Below, one piece after another: positions 1 through 4,583 of a stretch of DNA of 5,305 bases. Positions within the stretch are counted from its first letter, which is position 1. Each line of letters starts with the position of its first letter. Below the pieces are notes generated by a model, which saw only the letters and a list, made by a program, of their open reading frames with translations, was not told the origin of the DNA and searched no databases. This DNA is from Pseudomonadota bacterium (GTDB lineage: Bacteria > Pseudomonadota > Alphaproteobacteria > Rhodospirillales > 2-02-FULL-58-16), in NCBI GenBank assembly GCA_022567015.1, contig JADFHR010000154.1, positions 2,501-7,805 on the forward strand. Reading direction: 5' to 3'. Made by a program: the position numbers and the translations under genes.

Positions 1-1022
1 TCCCGGTGGAGGTGCCGGGCGTCACCGTGAACCGCAACTGTTCCTCGGCCCTGGAGGCGGTCAACCAGGCGGCCAAGGCGATCATCGCCGGCGAGGGGGA
101 CGTGTTCATCGGCAGCGGCGTCGAATCCATGAGCCGCGCGCCGTGGAGCATGCCGAAGCCGGACCGGGTGCCCGCCTTCGGTCCTCCCAAGATCTACGAC
201 ACCACGGTGGGCTGGCGCTATCCCAATCCCCGGCTGGACGCCGTCTATCCCATTGTCAGCCTGGGCGAGACCGCGGAGAACATCGCCGCCGAAATGCAGA
301 TCGGCCGCGAGGAGCAGGACGCCTTCGCCCTGGAAAGCCACCGCCGGACGGTGGCCGCCATGGACGCCGGCCGTTTCGCCGAAGAGATCGTCCCCATCGA
401 GGCGCCCCGGGGAAAGGGTGCTCCCGTCATCGTCGATACGGACGAGCACCCGCGCTGCCGCAGGGAAAACGGCCGCTTCACCCTGGATACCTCGATGGAG
501 AAGCTGGCCAGGCTGGCGCCGTCCTTCCGCGACGGCGGCACGGTGACGGCCGGTAATTCCAGCGGCATCAACGACGGCGCCGCGGCGCTTCTGTTGATGG
601 ACGGGGAGAAGGCCCGTGCGCTGGGCCTCAAGCCCATGGCCCGGTGGGTGGGCTCGGCGGCGGCCGGCGTCGATCCCGGGGTCATGGGGTACGGCCCGGT
701 GCCGGCCACCGGGAAGCTGCTCAAGCGGCTCGGTCTTGCCATCGCCGACATCGGGCTCATCGAGATCAACGAGGCCTTCGCCGCCCAGACCATCGGCTGC
801 ATGCGCCGGCTCGGCCTGGAGCACGAGATCACCAACGTCAACGGCGGAGCGATCTCCCTTGGCCATCCCGTGGGGGCCTCGGGGGCGCGCATCCTGGTGA
901 CCCTGCTGCACGAGATGAAGCGGCGCGCGGCGAACCACCGGCGCCCGTTCTACGGACTGGCGACCCTCTGCGTGGGCGTCGGCATGGGCCTTTCCACCGT
1001 GGTGGAGTGGATCGGGGATTAG
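1..1022 (+). CDS. Thiolase (acetyl-CoA acetyltransferase family), 5'-truncated by window edge
   Basis: Thiolases exchange an acyl group between CoA and acetyl-CoA, either cleaving 3-oxoacyl-CoA or condensing two acyl-CoAs, in the cytoplasm. The frame is open from the window edge, and the GTG at base 6 is an internal Val. About 338 residues are visible against roughly 390-410 for the family, so about 75 N-terminal residues are missing. Counting from that Val, the nucleophile is C12 in NRNCSSALEA, N255-E256-A257-F258 is the NEAFA motif, H287 lies in GHPVGASGAR, and C322 in LCVGVGMG is the second catalytic Cys. All four active-site blocks are therefore intact. The DTTVGWRYPNP stretch recalls 3-oxoadipyl-CoA/acetyl-CoA thiolases (PcaF/PaaJ/AtoB-like), but substrate cannot be decided. 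Two usual glycines are replaced (A15 after CSS, V325 in CVGVG). The stop is TAG at 1020-1022. The CoA-transferase downstream suggests an acyl-CoA catabolic operon. Confidence 0.93.
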   Translation, partial: PVEVPGVTVNRNCSSALEAVNQAAKAIIAGEGDVFIGSGVESMSRAPWSMPKPDRVPAFGPPKIYDTTVGWRYPNPRLDAVYPIVSLGETAENIAAEMQIGREEQDAFALESHRRTVAAMDAGRFAEEIVPIEAPRGKGAPVIVDTDEHPRCRRENGRFTLDTSMEKLARLAPSFRDGGTVTAGNSSGINDGAAALLLMDGEKARALGLKPMARWVGSAAAGVDPGVMGYGPVPATGKLLKRLGLAIADIGLIEINEAFAAQTIGCMRRLGLEHEITNVNGGAISLGHPVGASGARILVTLLHEMKRRAANHRRPFYGLATLCVGVGMGLSTVVEWIGD

Positions 1023-1077
1023 CCGGTCCTTCACGCCTCCCGGCCGGGACCCTTCTAAGACACCAGCAACCGGATGC

Positions 1078-1102
1078 GCCGTCCCGCGCCGCACGGGACG
1101 GC
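1078..1102 (+). promoter_or_regulatory. Perfect 9-bp inverted repeat upstream of the CoA-transferase
   Basis: GCCGTCCCG (1078-1086) and CGGGACGGC (1094-1102) are exact reverse complements around a 7-base loop. The dyad lies in the 108-base gap between the thiolase stop and the CoA-transferase start and ends 14 bases before the Shine-Dalgarno. No T-tract follows, so it is not a standard intrinsic terminator. An intercistronic mRNA-stability or attenuation hairpin, or a protein-binding dyad, are all possible. The left-arm heptamer GCCGTCC recurs at 1101-1107, so the right arm has two possible partners. Confidence 0.5.
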
Positions 1103-1116
1103 CGTCCGCCGGGAAA

Positions 1117-1121
1117 AAGGA
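1117..1121 (+). promoter_or_regulatory. Ribosome binding site deciding the CoA-transferase start
   Basis: AAGGA, within GGAAAAAGGACG, lies 9 bases before the ATG at 1131. The alternative in-frame ATG at 1074 has no such motif, and its 19 extra residues would translate the dyad at 1078-1102. The family N-terminus (LxGIRV) also begins right after the 1131 start. Confidence 0.8.
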
Positions 1122-1130
1122 CGACAGCCG

Positions 1131-2348
1131 ATGGACCGACCCCTTTCCGGCATACGGGTAACCGGCGTGGAGCAGTACATCGCCGGCCCGTACTGCACCA
1201 TGCTCCTCGCCGACGCCGGGGCCGAGGTGATCAAGATCGAACGGCCGGGGACCGGCGATCCACGGCGGGCTATGCCGCCGTTCGCGGAGAAGGACAACGT
1301 CAAAAAGGCGGCCGGCTTCATGGGCTATAACCGCAACAAGAAGAGCCTGGCCCTCAACCTGCGCCACGCCAGGGGCAAGGAGGTGTTCAGGAAGCTCGCC
1401 GCCCGCTCCGACGTGGTGGTGGAGAACCTGAGGCCCGGCGCCATGGACAAACTGGGCCTGGGGTACGCCGACCTGGCGGTCCCGAATCCGCGGCTGGTAT
1501 GGGCCGTGATCTCCGGTTTCGGGCGCATGGAGGGCTTCCGGGGACCCTACAGCGACCGCCCCGCCTTCGACATCGTCGCCGAGGCCATGAGCGGCGTCAT
1601 GCACATGGTCGGCTTCGAGGACAAACCGCCGTCGTGGACGCTGTACGGCATGGCCGACATCTACACCGCCATGGTGACGGCGTACGGCATCGTCCAGGCC
1701 CTGTTCATGCGTGAGCGCACCGGCGCCGGCCAGTTCGTCGATTCCGCCATGTTCGACAACATGCTGTCGCTGAACGAGTCCATGATCGTGCTCCATTCCG
1801 TCGCCGGCCAGTCCCCCCACCGTGGACGGACGCAGAACTTCTTTCCCCGCGGCGCCTATGCGACCCGCGACGGCTACATCGCGCTCAACGTGCCCGACAA
1901 CATCATCTGGGGCCGGCTGTGCCAGGCCATGGGCCGCGAAGACCTGATCGAGGATGGGCGCAGCAACACCGGCACCGCGCGCGCCGCCAACAGCGCCTTC
2001 CTCGAGCCGATCATCGAAGGCTGGCTGGCGTCGCTCTCCCGCCGACAGGCGGTCGACACCCTGAACGGCATCGGCGTTCCGACGGGCCCGGTCAATACCG
2101 CCGAGGACGTGTTCGCCGACCCCCATGTCAAGGCCCGCGGCATGCTGATGGAGATCGACGATCCCGAGGTCGGCGTCTTCCGCTTCGCCCGCACCCCGCC
2201 GCACATGTCCGCCGCCCCCACCCCGCCGGCGGAGCCGGCCCCCAACCTGGGCCAGCACACCCGGGAAATCCTTGAGGGCCTGCTCGGCTACGCGCCGGCC
2301 GAGGTCGACGACCTGGCCGCCGAAGGCGTGGTGCAGACGGACGGGTGA
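1131..2348 (+). CDS. Family III CoA-transferase (CaiB/BaiF type)
   Basis: The 405-residue cytoplasmic enzyme is predicted to transfer CoA between an acyl-CoA donor and a carboxylic acid through an aspartyl anhydride/thioester intermediate. The start at 1131 is set by its Shine-Dalgarno and by the family N-terminus: L5-S-G-I-R-V, A18-G-P-Y-C-T, and LLADAGAEVIKIERPGTGD (25-43). The likely catalytic Asp is D176 in GMADIYTA, matching Asp169 of formyl-CoA transferase. G315-V-P-T-G-P-V and the C-terminal L373-G-Q-H-T-R-E are further hallmarks. Length is normal for the family (about 380-430). Residue 17 is Ile where formyl-CoA transferase has Gln17, and I see no GGGGQ glycine loop, so it is unlikely to be a formyl/oxalyl-CoA enzyme. 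The donor and acceptor remain unknown; related families use succinate, carnitine, mesaconate, 2-methylacyl or aromatic acids. It probably shares an operon with the upstream thiolase. Confidence 0.93.
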   Translation: MDRPLSGIRVTGVEQYIAGPYCTMLLADAGAEVIKIERPGTGDPRRAMPPFAEKDNVKKAAGFMGYNRNKKSLALNLRHARGKEVFRKLAARSDVVVENLRPGAMDKLGLGYADLAVPNPRLVWAVISGFGRMEGFRGPYSDRPAFDIVAEAMSGVMHMVGFEDKPPSWTLYGMADIYTAMVTAYGIVQALFMRERTGAGQFVDSAMFDNMLSLNESMIVLHSVAGQSPHRGRTQNFFPRGAYATRDGYIALNVPDNIIWGRLCQAMGREDLIEDGRSNTGTARAANSAFLEPIIEGWLASLSRRQAVDTLNGIGVPTGPVNTAEDVFADPHVKARGMLMEIDDPEVGVFRFARTPPHMSAAPTPPAEPAPNLGQHTREILEGLLGYAPAEVDDLAAEGVVQTDG

Positions 2349-2378
2349 TTGGGGATTGCAGAGACAAAGAGTGAAGAT

Positions 2379-2394
2379 TTCTGAAATCCCGTAT
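2379..2394 (+). repeat. Left inverted repeat of the island
   Basis: TTCTGAAATCCCGTAT matches the reverse complement of 2957-2971 at every position apart from one extra C. It begins 31 bases after the CoA-transferase stop codon. Similarity stops at the inner edge after GTAT. Confidence 0.6.
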
Positions 2395-2421
2395 ACACGC
2401 CAATATCGCCACGTGCCGTTG

Positions 2422-2570
2422 TGATCCCGCGACCCGGGACCGTCGTTTATCCGTGTCCATCCGTGTCGAATGATCAGGCGCAACCCGATCGACCGATCAT
2501 CGGAATGGAAACCTGAACGGTGGGAATCGAACACGGATGAACACGGATGGACACGGATGAACACGGATGG
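2422..2570. repeat. Long hairpin repeat, copy A
   Basis: The left part (2422-2467) is 44/46 identical to 2727-2772 of copy A'. It contains two ATCCGTGTCC-type units (2449-2467). The right side has four complementary units of ACACGGATGR at 2531-2570. The best pairing register joins 2446-2466 with 2541-2561, essentially perfect with one G-T (G-U) pair, enclosing about 74 bases. The 63-base segment 2468-2530 between the arms aligns without gaps to 2783-2845 of copy A' with 44/63 identities. Confidence 0.85.
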
Positions 2571-2625
2571 GGGCGGCTGAACACATAGCGTAATCGCGCG
2601 CGGCATACCCGCCTTCCTTATGCGT

Positions 2626-2695
2626 CCTCTGCGTTCTTCCTCTGCGTCCTCTGCGTTTATTTTTTTTTCGCCGAGGACGCGGAGGTACGCGGAGG
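2626..2695 (+). repeat. Hairpin B: CCTCTGCGT / ACGCGGAGGT arms with T-rich loop
   Basis: CCTCTGCGT occurs at 2626-2634, 2639-2647 and 2648-2656, and ACGCGGAGGT occurs twice at 2677-2696. The two sides fold back: 2639-2655 pairs with 2669-2685 (one mismatch, one G-U), and 2626-2634 pairs with 2687-2695 (one G-U), separated by a small internal loop. The terminal loop, 2656-2668, is twelve T and one A. The wobble pairs form only in a rightward (+) transcript; in the opposite strand they would be A/C mismatches. It sits between copies A and A' and shares no sequence with them. Confidence 0.8.
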
Positions 2696-2713
2696 TAGGC
2701 CGGGAAATTCGTC

Positions 2714-2726
2714 AGCGCCCGGCGCT
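2714..2726. repeat. Short GC palindrome between hairpin B and copy A'
   Basis: AGCGCCCGGCGCT is a perfect 6-bp dyad around a central C, ending immediately before copy A' begins at 2727. Short GC-rich palindromes are common in such DNA, so its meaning is uncertain. Confidence 0.3.
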
Positions 2727-2876
2727 TGATCCCACGGCCCGGGACCGTCGTTTATCCGTGTCCATCCGTGTCCATCCGTGTCAAACAATCAGGTGCGTTT
2801 CCATCGGAGGATCATTGGCGTGGCAACCCGAACGGTGGGGTTCGAACACGGATGGACACGGATGAACACGGATGAA
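2727..2876. repeat. Long hairpin repeat, copy A'
   Basis: This is a second copy of 2422-2570, in the same orientation. It has three left units (to 2782) and three right units (2846-2875), where copy A has two and four. The left arm 2751-2781 pairs with 2846-2876 over 31 positions with one C/A mismatch (2762/2865) and one G-U pair. The enclosed segment is conserved best in its 3' half, including GAACGGTGGG. Confidence 0.85.
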
Positions 2877-2956
2877 TATTCGTTTCGACGAGCCCACGGA
2901 AATGCCCACCGAAGGGATCATCCGGGGGGCCTTTCGAAGCCCGGAATGAATACCGG

Positions 2957-2971
2957 ATACGGATTTCAGAA
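2957..2971 (-). repeat. Right inverted repeat of the island
   Basis: ATACGGATTTCAGAA is the reverse complement of 2379-2394 minus one C. It lies 51 bases beyond the stop codon of the convergent lipoprotein gene. I could not see a convincing target-site duplication outside the pair. Confidence 0.6.
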
Positions 2972-3022
2972 TGAATGGGCCGCAAAGCCCCGCCGCAGGG
3001 ACGGATCGGGCAGGCGGCCGGC

Positions 3023-4420
3023 TCAGGTGCCGTTCATGAAGCTGGGCACGCAGTACTGGCGGCGGCTTTTGAGCTTGCGGCACACCTCGGCGGCGGCCGC
3101 CTTGTCGGCCACGGGCCCCGCCTTCAGCCGGTAGAATATGCCCTTGCGGGGGCCCAGGTTGACCTTGGTGATCTCGGACTCGAGAGTGTCGAGGACTTCC
3201 CGGTGGGCGCGGCGCAATTGGACCCAGCCGCGGTCCGCCCCCTTCCGCGAGCGGTACGAGGCCAGATGGACGGCCGGCACCAGCCCCTTGGCCTTGCCCT
3301 CCGCCTTGGCCGGCGAGACCTGGGTGGCGGCCTTCACCGTGGAGGCCACCGTGACCTCCTCCTTCGACGCCATGGGCTTGGGCTGCATGGCGCGCTCGAT
3401 GGCCTTGCGTTCCCGGGCGTACTCATCGGAACTGATGAATCCCCCGTCCTGGAGCTGCTCCAGCCGGCGCACGGCGTCGGCGGCCTCCATCAACCCCTGC
3501 GGCGGCCTGCCGGGATTGGCCACGACCACCGGCGCCCCCGGCATCAGGGCATCGAGGATCATGGACCGTTCGGCGGCGTGCTGGCTGACCGACATGGCCC
3601 GCATCTCCAGGGCCCGGCCGATGGCCCTGAGCCGTCCCGAGATCTGGCCCGTGGTCGGCACCGGGCGGTCCAGCCCGGCCGCCGGCGGCGGCGACGTCAG
3701 CGGCAGCAGGGCGCCGACGTTGACCCGGCGCCGGGTGGCGAACTCGTCCTGGGTGATGAGGCTTTGGTCGCGCAGGGCGCGCATGGTCTTGAACCGGGAC
3801 ACGATATTGGCGTCGCCGTTGGAGAGCATGGGCATGGCCGGCGCGGTCGTGGTTACGGGCGTCGCCAGCCGCCTGCCGAGCATGGCCGTACCGTTGGGCG
3901 CGCCCGACACCACGGGCCGGGAGGCCGGGGGAGGCGCCGGGGCCACGGGCCGCTCTTCGCCGGCCTGCGGTCCGGTGGGGCCGCGGCCCATGCTGGCGAG
4001 CACGCCGCCGCTGTCGAGAAGGGCCAGGTTGACGCTGGCGATCTCCGCGACAGGCCGCGTGGAAACGTCGTTCCAGATCACCATGCGCTGGGAGTCCCTG
4101 GGCCGGATGGCGAGCACGGCCTCGTACATCTCCCGGGCCTTGGTGGTCTGGCCTGTGTTCTGGTAGAGAATCCCCTGGCCGAGCAGGGCGTGCACGTCCC
4201 TGGAATTGGCCTTCAGCGCCCTCTGGTAATGGCCCTCGGCGGCCACGTAGTTGCCCTTGGCCATCTCGGCCAGGCCGAGCTCGGCCTCGTCGTTCTCTTT
4301 CAGCGGACTGGCCGCCCAGAAGGATTCGGTGAACAGGCCGCTCTGCAAGACGCCGCCGCAGGCGCCCAAACCGATGGTTGCCGCAACCACGGCGGCGCAG
4401 CGCGTTATCCCAACTTTCAC
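3023..4420 (-). CDS. TPR / SHOCT-like repeat / SPOR-domain lipoprotein
   Basis: This 465-residue envelope protein starts at GTG 4420. An in-frame GTG at 4498 would add 26 Arg-rich residues without a ribosome binding site and would displace the signal peptide. MKVGITRC plus a hydrophobic stretch ends in the lipobox L18-G-A-C21, so Cys21 should be lipidated. Gly at +2 suggests outer-membrane sorting by the E. coli rule. Two TPR units follow (about 45-73 and 75-107), then a Pro/Ala-rich linker (143-199). Three alignable 30-31-residue helical modules resembling SHOCT domains lie at 210-240, 264-294 and 317-346. Residues 384-460 form a SPOR domain with C447 and C457, a possible disulfide. SPOR domains bind denuded peptidoglycan, often at division sites, and TPRs mediate protein contacts. 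A cell-wall or division scaffold role is inferred. I see no clear terminator after the stop. Confidence 0.88.
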   Translation of the reverse strand: MKVGITRCAAVVAATIGLGACGGVLQSGLFTESFWAASPLKENDEAELGLAEMAKGNYVAAEGHYQRALKANSRDVHALLGQGILYQNTGQTTKAREMYEAVLAIRPRDSQRMVIWNDVSTRPVAEIASVNLALLDSGGVLASMGRGPTGPQAGEERPVAPAPPPASRPVVSGAPNGTAMLGRRLATPVTTTAPAMPMLSNGDANIVSRFKTMRALRDQSLITQDEFATRRRVNVGALLPLTSPPPAAGLDRPVPTTGQISGRLRAIGRALEMRAMSVSQHAAERSMILDALMPGAPVVVANPGRPPQGLMEAADAVRRLEQLQDGGFISSDEYARERKAIERAMQPKPMASKEEVTVASTVKAATQVSPAKAEGKAKGLVPAVHLASYRSRKGADRGWVQLRRAHREVLDTLESEITKVNLGPRKGIFYRLKAGPVADKAAAAEVCRKLKSRRQYCVPSFMNGT

Positions 4421-4428
4421 GATCGTCT

Positions 4429-4434
4429 TCCCTT
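4429..4434 (-). promoter_or_regulatory. Ribosome binding site deciding the lipoprotein start
   Basis: On the - strand AAGGGA (in GGGAAAGGGAAGACG) lies 8 bases before the GTG at 4420-4418. This supports the shorter protein, whose first 21 residues form a canonical lipoprotein signal peptide. Confidence 0.7.
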
Positions 4435-4526
4435 TCCCGAGATCCCGACGAATGCGGCGGCGGCGCCTGGTTCCCGGCCGGCCGAAAAAAACAGGCACGG
4501 TACCGAAATTAGGGCGGAAAAACTAA

Positions 4527-4542
4527 CATATGATTAAATATG
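4527..4542. promoter_or_regulatory. AT-rich dyad CATAT-N6-ATATG in the divergent intergenic region
   Basis: CATATGATTAAATATG is an inverted repeat with a 6-base spacer, in the only AT-rich patch between the divergent lipoprotein and transporter genes. It could be an operator or part of the - strand promoter region. I could not assign convincing -35/-10 hexamers for the - strand. A second dyad, CCCC-GGAC-GGGG, follows at 4547-4558. Confidence 0.3.
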
Positions 4543-4569
4543 GGTGCCCCGGACGGGGACCGCCATCGC

Positions 4570-4575
4570 TATAAT
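4570..4575 (+). promoter_or_regulatory. Consensus -10 box of the transporter gene
   Basis: TATAAT is a perfect sigma-70-type -10 hexamer, exactly 8 bases before the ATG at 4584. Initiation 6-8 bases downstream would start the mRNA at or within a few bases of the start codon. No good -35 is visible at 16-18 bases spacing, and no TG extension precedes the box, so strength or activator need is uncertain. Confidence 0.6.
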
Positions 4576-4583
4576 CCGCGGCC

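Larger units (their letters stand above)
2379..2971. repeat. Composite repeat island between two convergent genes
   Basis: This occupies most of the 674-base gap (2349-3022) between the 3' ends of the CoA-transferase (+) and the SPOR lipoprotein (-). In order it contains a left inverted repeat (2379-2394), hairpin copy A (2422-2570), a different hairpin B (2626-2695), hairpin copy A' (2727-2876) and a right inverted repeat (2957-2971). Short frames across it simply read through the tandem units and lack family resemblance or credible ribosome binding sites, so I call no gene. No transposase is present. It could be a non-autonomous mobile element, a cluster of dispersed intergenic repeats, or a source of structured RNA. 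The flanks 2349-2378 and 2972-3022 hold nothing I recognise. Confidence 0.75.

Noticed and set aside
245..892. 215-codon - strand frame inside the thiolase
   Set aside because: Low-complexity Ser/Ala/Pro/Arg translation antisense to a clearly conserved thiolase.
1038..1049. TCCCGGCCGGGA palindrome after the thiolase stop
   Set aside because: A loopless 12-base palindrome in GC-rich DNA with no T-run; too weak to call a terminator.
2352..2390. GGGATT ... AATCCC inverted repeat as terminator of the CoA-transferase
   Set aside because: Only 6 bp with a 27-base loop and no T-tract. The AATCCC arm is better explained as part of the island's left inverted repeat.
2836..2847. tRNA T-loop-like GGTTCGAAC in copy A'
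   Set aside because: No acceptor, D or anticodon arms fit around it, and copy A has GGAATCGAAC at the same place.
2422..2876. CRISPR-like array
   Set aside because: The decamers are contiguous and occur in both orientations as hairpin arms. There are only two long repeats, not regularly spaced repeats with unique spacers, and no cas gene.
2922..2944. CCGGG ... CCCGG dyad as terminator of the lipoprotein gene
   Set aside because: It has a bulged, short stem without a T-tract on either strand and lies about 80 bases past the stop codon.
2620..3134. Short + strand and - strand frames across the repeat island
   Set aside because: They translate tandem repeats and hairpin arms, have no credible ribosome binding sites and overlap the end of the lipoprotein gene.
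2975..4537. 520-codon open frame on the + strand opposite the SPOR lipoprotein
   Set aside because: It is a Gly/Arg/His-rich shadow created by GC-biased codon positions. The - strand frame has a lipobox, TPRs and a SPOR domain; this one resembles no family.
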